From the NCBI GenBank assembly GCA_010405405.1, contig MU004232.1, positions 2,673,038 to 2,737,037 on the forward strand: 64,000 nt of DNA, read 5' to 3'. Shown here one piece after another: positions 33,802 through 46,569 of this stretch (within the stretch, counting starts at the first letter, position 1; the number at the start of each line of letters is the position of its first letter). This stretch comes from Microthyrium microscopicum (lineage: Eukaryota > Ascomycota > Dothideomycetes > Microthyriales > Microthyriaceae). The translations under genes were made by a program, and so were the position numbers. A model generated the notes under the pieces. It made no database searches and was not told the DNA's origin. It worked only from the letters and a program-made list of their open reading frames with translations.

Positions 33802-34959
33802 TCACTCTTTTGACTCTTTCTCTTCCTGTTGTATGCTCTTCCAGCTCTTGGGATACCCTCTTTCATTCCTCCACTGTTCAGCCTCAGCTTGCACACGCTG
33901 CCAAAGACCTTCTCTCCAGCCTCCTTTAGTATCATCAGCCCATGAGGGAGAGTCTCCAAAGGTCCAAGACAGAAAGCTCTCTGCTCTGGCACCATCTGGT
34001 GCGTTGAGCAATCCAATTGCTACATCAACAATATCAGGCCTATCGTCTACAGCATAGAATACCATAGCCGAGCAATTCTTGCAGAAGTAGCGCTGTACAT
34101 CCGGGGAAGACTTGTAGTACGCCAGTGTGCCCATTTGCGGATCATCAGCATCAACAGCCGCTTTGAGCTCTGCTGTTGACACTGGAAACGCTTTGCCAGC
34201 CCCTTCGGAGCTAGATGAATAGAAAATATTGGTCAACTCAGAGAACGTCCAATGGAAGATGTCGACGCCAGACTGAAGACGACACGAATCGCATACGTCG
34301 AAGGTCGCCTTGGGTTTGTGATTTCGAGGATCGATGAACCATGGAAGCTCTTCGTCCGTCTTGCCTTGATAGTTGCCAGGCTTGAGTATCAGGTCAACGC
34401 CCTTGCAATGACATTGAATTGAAAGTTCGCCACACTCCAGTTTCGCATGATAGCCTGACAAGCTCGAGGAAGGCGGCCAATCATGAGGATATTCTTCTCC
34501 TTGGCTTCGTGACTTGAAGCGTGGAATTTCATCCCCATTAACATTGGGTTTACGCAGCCACATAGTCGCGCCGCCATCTATGGTGTCTTCCACGTGCATA
34601 TGGTACATGATCTTGACCAAATCGACGTCGTGATTTTTTAAAACACCAGTGATGACGCCCAATTCACCAGGACGCTTAGTCCACTCGAAGAAGCAGCCTG
34701 AAGAGCATGTTCCGCAGAAAAGAATGGTGATGTCGTCTGAAAACTGGTACGTTATCAGTGTTGAGGTATCCACGTCCTTCGCAGCCACTGGCCAAGTCGC
34801 GCCCATTGAATAGAGTGCGCCGGTGACATGACGGCATGAATTACAGTGGCAGATTACTGCTTTCAGCGGGAGCTCAGAAGTCGGTATTTCTGCGTTGAAT
34901 GTGTGCGTTTTGCAGAGGCACTCTGCAGTTATGGTGATTTTCTCTTGGTCGGAGGACAT
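33802..34959 (-). CDS. Two-domain GFA / CENP-V-type zinc protein
   Basis: A single exon of 385 residues. Two GFA (glutathione-dependent formaldehyde-activating enzyme/CENP-V) folds lie in tandem. The first has C14-L-C16, C37-H-C39-N-S-C42 and C82-G-T-C85. The second has C183-H-C185, C223-D-S-C226 and C293-K-N-C296, the typical spread of zinc-binding Cys. Many fungal GFA proteins carry one domain of about 130-190 residues, so this is a duplicated form; the two halves are diverged. Family members are often called S-hydroxymethylglutathione synthases, but that reaction is doubtful and most have no proven role. No signal peptide or membrane helix is seen, so it is probably cytosolic. The start ATG is followed at once by a polar segment and the first beta strand (ITITAECLC), which supports it. 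Confidence 0.9.
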   Translation of the reverse strand: MSSDQEKITITAECLCKTHTFNAEIPTSELPLKAVICHCNSCRHVTGALYSMGATWPVAAKDVDTSTLITYQFSDDITILFCGTCSSGCFFEWTKRPGELGVITGVLKNHDVDLVKIMYHMHVEDTIDGGATMWLRKPNVNGDEIPRFKSRSQGEEYPHDWPPSSSLSGYHAKLECGELSIQCHCKGVDLILKPGNYQGKTDEELPWFIDPRNHKPKATFDVCDSCRLQSGVDIFHWTFSELTNIFYSSSSEGAGKAFPVSTAELKAAVDADDPQMGTLAYYKSSPDVQRYFCKNCSAMVFYAVDDRPDIVDVAIGLLNAPDGARAESFLSWTFGDSPSWADDTKGGWREGLWQRVQAEAEQWRNERGYPKSWKSIQQEEKESKE

Positions 34960-35240
34960 TGTGTTTGGTGATGTGAAGGAAGCTGAAGATGGATGCCTTG
35001 TGATGAATTACGATCACGATATGGAGCAAGGAGGGGTTGTACGACTGATACGAACGCGCCAAGTCTCTCCGTAATTCAAGTGAAAAATGTCCAGTTGGTC
35101 TTTACGAACCTGTAAGGTGAGGTCCAAGGATAGATACCTATAGAAACCGTATAAGACTGGTTGTTATGTGATGAAAAGCAGTGGCATCAGGACCAGCTTT
35201 TTGGCTGAACAAAATTTACTCCAGTAACGCTATGTCTTGG
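34960..35240. other. Promoter flank and edge of the RIP block
   Basis: The upstream region of the GFA gene with normal CpA/TpG content. Composition changes abruptly near 35240. Confidence 0.55.
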
Positions 35241-38200
35241 GACTTAAGCCGCTGCTTTAGGAGGTATTTGGGGTATTATTCGGGCGTAGAAGTACCTAAA
35301 GTAGCCCTAGCGTCGACTTAATAAAAGGGACGTTTACCCCTACTTATAGGATTAGGATTTGTAGTATATAGGGTACCCTTCTTAAATATTCTCTTCTAAT
35401 ATTAGTAGTAGTAAGGCTAAGATTATTAGGTAGTACTGCTAAGTAGCTTAATAGCTAGTTCCTTAAAGATATTTAAAGAACTTAGCTACTATATAAATTT
35501 CTACGAATAGATTATTATTAATATTATTAACTCTAGATTTAGTAGCAAAATAGGTTAAACGAAAGTAAAGATAGTATACGCCTTTCTTGCTAAATATTAT
35601 AAGAAATAATGTTAATTATTAGATAAACTTAGGATAGTAAAGAAAAATTATAGCCCTTTAACGAAGAATAATATTAATAAGATATTAATTAGGTAGTATA
35701 GATAAGTAATAATCTTTACTTTTAATTAAAGCTTACTTTTAATTACTTCTTTCTAAATATTATAAAAATATATAGAAGAATACCTTAGAGTATTTAAAAA
35801 TAGCTAGTAGAGATAATATTATAATTTATCTTAAGTAGAATCTTAATAATTATACCTTACGTAAGAAATAGAGTATTTAATAAAAGTTTAAGTATTAGAG
35901 GTAGCTTTATTAAAAATTCACTTAGACATAGTAGTTAGAATTATAGGTATAAGAGGTAAATAACGTAAGTCTAACTTAATATTAAAGTAAAAGATAACTA
36001 GTCTAATAAACTCTAATACATTAATAGTAATTTAATAAATTTATATAACCTAATAATAAGTACTAAGAAAAAGCTAGTTCTAAATATTAATAATTTCTAT
36101 CTTATTAGCTACTATTACTAAGTTTTAGATACTTTAGTATTTCTAGATAAGTAATAACGTTTATAAGTTTACTTCTCTAATATTATTTATATATATACTA
36201 CTACTAGACCTAGTGCTCTAGTATATATAAAGAGGAATACTAAAGTAGTTATAGAGAATATAATTAGTCTTAAAGAAAGTATTAGTATAAACTTTAAAAA
36301 TAAGGATTTAAATAATCGTAAATCTATAAAGAAGCTAGATATACTTAAGTATCTATACTATAAAGATATTTAGCTTATTTTTCTACTAAACCTAGAAAGG
36401 GACTATAATATTCTAGTTATAGAAGTTAAGTTTAGATTTACTAAAGGCTATAAGTAGAGCTATAAGTAGTATATAGCTTCTATATTTCTAGTATTATACT
36501 AATATATAAATTAATAGGAAGATATTTTACCTATACGAGGTTAAAGACTTTATTTTTAATCTAGTTATCTATATAATTGTACTAGCTCTTTTTAATAACG
36601 CCTTTAAGTTAGGATTTTAAACTACTAAAGATATATTTAAACTTTAAGTAAAAAAGCCTTACTATTTTTTAAGTTTATAGTAAAAAAGCAAATAGAGAAA
36701 TAAACTAATTCTTTAGTAAGTAGTATATATTATAGATAATATAAAGACGTTATAATATAAGCCTTTTCATTATTATATATTCCTATATTATCTTTAAAGG
36801 CTTAGAATAATAGTAGGAATAATATAAATTCTAAATCTATATAATATTTAGCATAGTATTAATAAAAGAGTTTAAGATTAGTTTCCTTTTCTTATTATAG
36901 ATATATACTAAGTCTTATAGTTATTAGAACGTAAGGATAATTATAATAAGTTATAAGCTATAAGGATGCTAGCATCTTTTAAGCTTATATTAATAAACGT
37001 ATAATAAGCAATATATAGGCTATATTCCTTAGGCATCTATTTAAGAATGCTATATTTAAGGCAATTACTTATATAAGTTATAATATTAATCTATAAATAT
37101 TAACAAAACTTTTAGATTATAAAGTAGATTTACTTAAGTATTATCTACTTATTATAGAGCTTAAGAAGTAATAAGATACTTTATTAAAGTTAGTACGTAA
37201 TAAGTATTAGATACTTAAAAAGGCAAAAGTTAATAGAGAGCTATTATTTAAACTATATAAATAAGCCTATACTAACCTTAGCTAAATAAAGAAGAGCTTA
37301 CTTAGAGATAAGTAAAAGTAGTCTAAGGTAGAATTCTTTACCTATATTAAGACTAACAATATAAGGTAGTAACTTAACTTATTAGCTTAAAGTCTTTAAG
37401 ACGTAAATATTAACTTATCTATAGAAGTTAAGTATAGCTTAAAGGAACGAAAAAGAGTAGCTAAGCTATTATATAAGTCTCTTAGTATATAAAACCTAAG
37501 AGAAAAGACTAAGTATTAAATTAATACTATTAACGCCTTAGTATTTCTCTATTATAAAAAGGAGATAACTTAATAGTAGACTATACGTAATTACGACTAA
37601 GGCCTTCTTTCTACTCTAGAACCTTTTCTAAGGTCTAGCTCTAAGCTATTTCTTAGCCTAATAATAGTAAGCAACTTTAAGTATCTCTTTTATTTTTATA
37701 AGATAGGCTAAACTCTCTAGTTTTATCGTCTTTAAAAGGCAAGAGAGTATATTAAGCGCTAGTATCTTACTTTTTTTAGAATAGATAAGCTTATATCTTA
37801 CCCTAACGGATTTTATTACTTATTAAGTATTATCCTCTATAGCTATGCTTATTTTAAAAATTACGTTTTAAAGATATATAGATATTATTTTTTATTATAT
37901 ATCTTAGAATAGATAGTTTATATTATCTAATTTTATTTATTAATACTATAATTTTAACTAAAGAGTAATAGTATATATTTAGTAGTTAGTATATATTTTT
38001 TTAATAGAGAAACTTTTATCTATACTAGAAAGTATTATATACTAATTAATAATAAATATAAAACTAAGGCTAGAATATATCTTTGCTTACTTTAAGCTAT
38101 ATCTTTTACTTTTCGTAATAACTATTAATTAAATACTATAACTTAAAATTCTTATATTACTAATAAGTATCTTATAGTAAGATGCCTATTATTATAGGGC

Positions 38201-41200
38201 TCTAAGTATATATTCTATTATCCTAAAACCTTAAATTACTAATAGTTTAGCTTTTTAGAAGGTATAACGCGTATTTTAGTAGAATAAGAGAAACTTATTT
38301 TCTATATATATTTATAACTTTTACTTAAATTATTAAATTTCTTTTAAGTACTTTTACGTAAGGAGTTGTCTTTTAGTAAAAATAATCTTAGTAAAGTATA
38401 GTTACTATAAGAGTATCCCTCTACGTTTTAAATCTACGTCTAGTTTATATATATTAGGAAGCTCTTTATATAAGAACTCTATCTAAGTAATCTAGCTATA
38501 GAATAAGAATAGCTTTTTAATTTAATCTTACTTATAGATTACCTATAGAGTAACTACCTATATAATGCTAGCATTAATACTCTTATTTAAACTTTCTTAG
38601 ATTTTTGCTACTATTTAAGTAAACTTAAATAGATTAAGTTAGAGTAGAATACTTATAGTAAAGCTTAAGAATTAATTTAACTTATTTATAATCTCTAGCT
38701 TTATAAATCTAGACCTAAATAAATAGCTAATAGAATTAAGAACGTCTTAACCTTTCTAGAATTTTAGCTTCTAATTCTAAGGCCACTTCTATAACTACTT
38801 AGTTAGACCCTAAAAACAAGACGTATAGATAAGCTATAGAAATTAGATAGATATTATTATTATTAGTATATAGATAGCTTAAGATAAAATATAAAATATT
38901 AAGTAGAAAAGTTTAGAATTATTAGGATATCTTATTTTTAATAGTATATATATTATTTAGGTTATTTCTACTATCTAAAGTCTTACTTACTAATATACTC
39001 TATATATATCTTAATAAGTAAGAGATCTATTTTAAATTACAAATTATATTTAAGACTAATAGTTATAATAAATTTTAGAAGAGTTATCCTTCACTATAAA
39101 GGTAATATTAATATAGAGAAGAAGAAGAAGAGATTTATTATAAAGCTTAATATATATCTATAACTTAAATTAAGGCATATAATAAGATCTATAGCTATTA
39201 TATCTTAATATACGCTATTATTATAAATTTATAAGTAATAGTTATTTATAATTAAGAAGATCTTTTTAGTCTATTTCTTACTTATACTTTATCTTCTAAA
39301 TTAACTTTATCTTTTTATGCTTTTCTCTAGCTTCCACTTCTTTACTACTATAACGTTTAGATAACGTTTTTTAAAGGCGTAAATCTACTTTGCTCTTAGA
39401 GAAGATAGTAAAACTATTCTAAGATTTTTTTATTATAAAATATTATTACTAAAGTTTATTATGCATCTATAACTAGGATTAATTCTAGTAGCTACTTCTA
39501 CTTAGATCTATTAAACTATCTCTTATTCCTTAGATTCTAATAGTTTCTAAGAATTTAGTTGTACTATAGATTATAATTTACTACCTTTTAATTGCCTAAT
39601 TAAGGTAGTTTTTAAAACACTATAAGCCTCTATATATTTATAAATTAACCTATATTTATAATTATAAAAAGTATTTTAAGTATCTTATAGATCTACTTTA
39701 TTTAGTATCTTTAACTAGAGGTAAATTAGATATAAATTACGATTATTATAGTAGTTTAAAGGAGATCTAATTCGTAATCTAGAAGAGGGTAGTTTAAATC
39801 CTTCTCCTATTTTACTTTCTTTTTATACTTCCGCGCTATTTATAGACTTTAGTCTAAATACTTAGCCTTTTTATAATTAGTACTAGCTTTAATTCCTAGT
39901 AATAGAATATATACCTATTATTAAATTCTAAATCTTGTATTAGAAGCTACTAATTAGTTATCTTCTTAAAGAAATTTATATTACTAGACGTTAGTAGGTT
40001 AGAATATCTATTAACAATAAAGGTATTAAATTAAGCCTTTATAGCTACTTTTAGTTTATTTAATTATTTTTAGTTCTTAGCTTTACTTTTATAATAATAG
40101 TATACTAAAAAGAGTATATAATTACTCTCTAAAGTGCATTCTTATAGCATTTATTTATTATATACTAAAAATATTCATTAAGTCTACTACTATGAATTAT
40201 AATAATAAGATATCTAGTATTACTCTTATTATAGAAATTAAGTAGGAGAAGAAGATAACTAACTAATATTAGAATAAGAGGTTTTAATAGAGAAGAAATA
40301 CGCTCTTTAATAAAGATTATACTTTAATAAGTTTAGAAGCAAATATTTATATTCTAGTCTAGTAAAAAAGAAAGCTTTTTTGTACTAATTTATTTAATAA
40401 TCCTAAATAGCTACTATCTTTAGAGAATATTATTAGTCTAAAATAAGGTTAGAGATTCTAAAAGGTAGTTAACCTTTTTTTATATAAGAAAAATATTACT
40501 TATTGCCCGTCTAGTATTAATATAGTAGCTTAAACTCTTACTCTATAGAAGCAAAGTAGATTAAGGATAATAAATAAGTTCTTACTAAGCTAGATAATAC
40601 TTAGCCTTTATTAGATAATTCTTATAAGTAAGGTTTAGTAAAAAGTATAACTAAATCCTAGTCCTAATACTAGTATAATATACTAAGAACGTAGAACGTA
40701 TAAGCTACTTTAATTACCTTACTATACTAAATACTAGGATTTATATAATATTAGGTTCTAGGACAAGGAATAAGCATTATACTCCTAAGATAGTTAATAA
40801 TATATAAAAGCCTAGCGTTTTTAATAAGTAGATATTATAGCTTATATAAAATTAGAATAGAGTATAGTGCTTATTATTAAAAAGGTTTTATAGCTATAAG
40901 GTCTTTTATAGAGAAGAAGTAGGTATAGTAAGAACGTTAGTTAATACTTTATCCTTACTAATCTATTTCGTAGAATTTTAACCTAGCAGTAATAAGGTAA
41001 ATATATAAAATTAATTTAGCTATATAATACTCTCTAAATAGCTTATTAGAAGTAATATTTTACCTACCTTATACTAATAACTAAAATTAAATCTATTATT
41101 ATAATTTCTTACTTACTATTTTATTATTCTATAATAGCTTTCTATATCCTCCTATATAGAGCTTATTCTCTTACTTATAATATTATACGACTAACTTATA

Positions 41201-44200
41201 AGATCTTTATTAGGTAGAATAGTACATTTTAGTTTAAGCTTAATATTCTATTCGCTAAGGTTAGAAATATAATCGCGTTTAGGCTTAACTTATTCTATTA
41301 TTTAGTTATTTATAGAGAGTACGTAAAGTTAGTTACTTATAGAGAATAGACCTATAATTTATACGTTCTTTATAAGACTATTTATTCTAGATAAGTAGCT
41401 TTTAGTTTAAGCTATCTTCCTTTCGTTCTTTTAGTAAGAGATACTATAGTAGGTCTATTTATCATAATAGAATATATAATACTAACTAAATTTAATAGGC
41501 TTAGACGTTTTATATTATTATAAATAATTACTTACCTATTTAGTATTACTTAATCATACTTAGTACTTATTAACTATATAGCATAGTTAGAGTTATTAAT
41601 CTAATTAATAGTTCCTTAATCAACGTATAAAGATAAGCTACTTAAAATATTCTATATTAGCTAGTACTAGGGTAGTAAGTACTATTAAAAACATAAATAT
41701 TAATAATAAGCATTTCTAATTCTATAAAAACTTAGAGTCTTATAACTTTGTTAACTAGTACTAAGATTACTATAAATAGCTTTTAAAGCATAATAAGTAG
41801 TAATTAGAATATAGTCTATTTTATATCTCGTCCAACCTTAATATCTAGAGTAGGGAACAAGTAGGATAAAGTTCCTATAGTAGCCTTTATTAAGGTTATA
41901 ATCGCTATAGCTATAATAATACTCCTCCTAACTAATAGTTTAGTACTTACCTCTTAGAAATACTAAAGCTACCTTAGAACAGTTACTATATAACTATTTA
42001 AGGATAATTTAAATAATTCTTCCTTTTTCCTAATAGATTTTGTACTAGATAATAGTAGTCTTAAGGAAGAGTATTTAAGAATAGGCTACTCCTTACTACT
42101 AAATTTGCCTTATATCTCTTTTATAAGATTAACCACTAATAATTTAGAGATATAAATAAGAGTACCTAGAACTCTACCTATTTTACTAGTATCTAGTATT
42201 ATATCTATTAAGGACGATTAGCCTAATTAGGCTATTAGCAATTAGTTATCTAATATAGTTTCTACTACTAGCTCTACTATATTATAAAGGCTAATAAGTA
42301 GTAAGTAGTTTTAACGCTTATAATAACTATATTTCCTTAAATTTTAGTTCTTCTTAGTTTCTTTATATTATTTAATAATCCTCTACCTATATATTTTAGA
42401 TTATATTTTAAAGGGCTTGTTTAGGCAAGGTATTAGTTAAAATTGTTTTTACTTTATTTAATTTTATTCCTATTATACTTAAATATATTTCTATGCCTAA
42501 TTATATTTCTATACCTAATACTTATCTAACCTATAAAGGTAATAAAATATATTTATTGCTTAAGCTTCTAATAGCGTACTTGCTAGCAAGTTATTTAGTA
42601 ATATTAGTTATTAAAGAGCCTTAAGCGCTAAAAGCTCTACTTACTTTACGTTATAGATATTTAATCTAGATAACTTTTACTCGTAATACTACTATAATTA
42701 TAACGATACAAATAGCAAACTTAGAAGCATATTTAATCCTTTCTTTTACTATTTAAGCTATTTATAATATATAAGGTAAAGATATAATTAAAGTAATATA
42801 AACTTAGACTAAACTTCTAAGGTTATCTATACTTAGTAAGTAGCTAATTAAGGAGTAGCCTTAGCATTAGCAAAATTAATAGAGTATTTATTCTTAGCTA
42901 AAAAGTCTAATATTTTCTCTTAGGGTTACGTTTTTAGCTCTAATAGCCTAAAAAGAACCTCTACCTAAGTTCTATAAACGTATTAGGTTAAATTAGGAAG
43001 CGCTATTAGTAATATATAAAAGATAGCAAACTTGCCTAAAATATTCCTTAATACTATCTCTTTTTAGATAATAGTAATATCTAATTCTAAGTAAAGTTAA
43101 AAACTATTCTTAGAATCTATAGATTTAAGGAAGGTAGAGTAATATAGCTTAAACGAAGAGTTAAAAGAGCTAATTATATAGTTATATAAGTCGGATATCT
43201 TAAATATTAAAGTAGTTACTACTCTATAGACTCTACTAGCTAGCTTTATAGTCTTCCTAGCTAGCTTCCTATTAATATAGAAATCTAGTACCTTATCTAC
43301 TAATATAGTAAAGAAAATTATATAGTACGCTATAAGAAGTTAGTCTCTCTTAGGCTTAGTATCTTTTTTCTTTCTATTAGGAACTATAAGTATTACATTT
43401 CTATAGTTTATATAGTATAAGAATAAAAACTTTATTTAGTTATAAGATTAATTATTTTTATAAGTTAATTAAGCTATAGTACTAAATTCTTATTAATAAA
43501 AAGTAGCCTTAGCGTATTAAATTTAGTAGTTAGGTTTATAATAATACTAGTTAATATTAAGACTATAAAAGAAGGGTACTAGTCCTTACTAGCTCTTACG
43601 TCTAGTATTATTATTGCCTTATACTCTTTTCTCTTTATAGGGATATATTTAGTTTATTAACTTAGTATTATTCCTAAGTACTTAAATAAAAAGAAGAAGA
43701 AGATAGTTAATCTAAAGCAAAATTAAGCTATACGTTCTATTCTTTAAAATTAGATAGGAAGTATAAAAGTAAAAGTATTTTTTATTTTTTATATTAAGGC
43801 TATTTTAGGATATAAGAGCTTAATTAGGTTTTTATATATAAATTTAATACTACTTAAATAAATTTGTTTATACTCTTTATTTAAATAGGATTTATATTAT
43901 AGCATACCTTCTACTACCTTAATTTACTTTAGATAACTTATAACTACTCTTTTTAGTTAAATACTATTTAAACTTTTAAGGCTAAGTAACATTCTAGCTC
44001 TAAAGTTAGCTATTAGAATATAGATTATTAATAGAAATAGTTACAAATATTTAATTATATAGTAATAGCTATTTTAGAACTCTATTTAGCTAGAAAATAT
44101 AACTAAGCAAAGCTATTAAGTTTTCCTTACTAAAAAAGATATTATTAAACTTTATAAGATTATATACTCTACTAATAAGTAGACGTTACTACTATCGCTA

Positions 44201-46455
44201 GAGCTAGTAATTTACCTATAAATAGAAATATACAAGACATATATAAAATAACGTACATTATAATTCTTTTCTATATCGTATAAAGTAATCTTTAGAATAA
44301 TTAATAGCTATAAAGTTATCTATTACTTAGTATACTAGATATAGCTTTATACTCCTAACTTAGTAAATCTACTATTATATTTATATAAGGCTAGTAAGAA
44401 AAATAATTTTATTTCGCTATACTACCTTTAGAATATAAAAGAATCTATTAGAATAAAGTATACTTATTACTTTATTACTAATATAAAGCTAAGCCTAAGC
44501 TATTACTAAGAGGTAAATTTTAATACTTATACTTTCTAAGAGCTATTTACTAACGCCTAAGTTAAGAAAGGGCTTTTTTAATAGCTAGCTATGCTTAAGA
44601 ATTATAACTAAGACTAGTTAATAATAGATAGAGAGCTCATAGTAATTATAGTTTCCCTAAAAGAAAAGTAGAGTACTCTTAAAGTATTAGGTACTACTAA
44701 GAAGGTGCTAGGATATATATTAGTAACCTAGTTATATTACTAAGAATAAGATAGCTCTATTAAGACTTAAGAGTTAAATTAAGCTTTCTATAAGCTAAAA
44801 CAATATTCTATTTAAGTATAAATTCTATAAGATAATATATTAGTATAATGAGTTTAGAAAAGAGACGCTAATTAAAAAACCTATTTATAACTTTAATCTT
44901 TTTTTATAATACTAACTATAATATTTTATAGGTTTATATTTACTTAGCTAAGGAAGGGCTAGACATTAGTTAATATTATTAACTAAATAATACTAAAAGT
45001 ATAACAAAAATCTTATCCTAAAGGTTAAGGTAAGAATTTAAGATTTTATAATAAAACTAAATTGTTTTCTAGAATATAGTAATTTATAGACTTAAAGCAC
45101 AAGGCAGAAAGTATTAAGTAGGCAAAACTAAGACGTAATTTTAAGTAGTATAATAATAATAGTAAGAAGTAATATACTTTACTTAAATACCTTAAAGCTA
45201 TAAAGGAGTAGTTTAAGAAACTTAGAAGAGGCATTAATATAATTATTTAGTTAAAAAGGTTTAGTTAGAAATATAACTATAGGTTAGAAATATTAGTTAT
45301 AGCTTATAGATTATCTATAGTTATTATCTCTATATCTATTTCTAAGCTTATTTATATATATAATATAAACTAAGATTTTAATTCTATTATACTTTATAAC
45401 TTTAAGAAATTATACTTAGATAGATTATTTAAACTTATACCTATTATAGTTGCTATAAAGTCGTACGCTTTATAAGACTATTATAATAAGGACAATAGGC
45501 TAATTTTAGATTTATATAATGCGTTTTTATTTATTAACTTTATTAATATATATCTAAAGCGTAATATATAGTACTTTTTTAACTTAAAGACTTTATTTTA
45601 ATTAAGCTACTAGTAGTCTTTAATGTTTATTAAAAATATTAATACTTAAATCGTTATACTATAATATAAACCTACTAATACATATTTTAGCCTTTATATT
45701 TATTAAAATAGAGCTAATATTAAACTCTTTATAATATAGATACTAGGCTATTAAGAACTAGGCACTAGAAATAATCTTTTATTTAAGGTTAGTAATTATA
45801 TTAAATATATTATTCTTATTTTTACCTTACTTATAATACTAGCTAATAACTTTTTATTAAGATATTAGTAATATTAATAAATATATTAAAGAGATATATT
45901 AGCTAACTTAGAGATAACGTATATAGTGTTTTCGTTGCTAAGTAACTTATAGACTACTAATATTAAATTATATTAATAATTAAGAAGATTATAGATTTCA
46001 TAATCTTAATTTGTTCTTATACTTTTTAAGGTTTTTATACTAAAAGCTTATCTAGTAGCTTAATTTAACTTTATAAGATAAGAAGTAGATACTTTAGCAT
46101 GTTCTATATTCGTATTATTACTACTAGGGCTATAGTCTTTATAATTTACTTATAAAGCGAAAGTAGTCTTCTTTAATATAACTTCTATTAAACCTCCTAG
46201 TATAAAAGAGAATTTAGTATTATAGTATTTTTTAATTCTATATTTTAGAGAGAGAATTATATTAGTAGGTATATACTCCTTAGCTATAGGTTTAGTTATA
46301 AAATTAGTAGGGCATTAAGCTCTCTATAGGCTATTATTATGTAGTTTACAAATAAGAGGCTTTAAAACCTTTATAGGTCTAATGTTTGCTTATTTTCTAC
46401 CTATAGTTACTTTTAATATAGTAATACGTAATAGTTTAGCCTATTTATCTTTATT

Positions 46456-46569
46456 AGTCGTTATTAAAGTTATATTATCTATAAAATAAGTATATTAATT
46501 AAGCTAGTTATCTTTATTAGAATTAGTAATAGTCGTCATTAGGATAGGGTTATCTATAAAATAGGTATA
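46456..46569 (+). repeat. Short direct duplication in the RIP block
   Basis: A segment TAGTCGT...TTATCTATAAAATAAGTATA at 46456-46494 recurs at about 46530-46569 as TAGTCGT...TTATCTATAAAATAGGTATA, a period of about 74 bp. Confidence 0.55.

Noticed and set aside
32855-35240. A biosynthetic or catabolic cluster of the MFS, histidine-phosphatase and GFA genes
   Set aside because: No core enzyme or regulator is present and orientation and spacing are ordinary; adjacency alone is not evidence.
38150-38700. Helitron-like or retroelement-like fragments in the RIP block
   Set aside because: A few words recalled known motifs, but the sequence is too mutated to name a family by eye; calling one would be guesswork.
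45046-45234. 62-codon frame on the - strand inside the RIP block
   Set aside because: Composition equals the surrounding AT-rich block (Leu/Tyr/Phe from TTA/TAT words); expected by chance in 29 kb.
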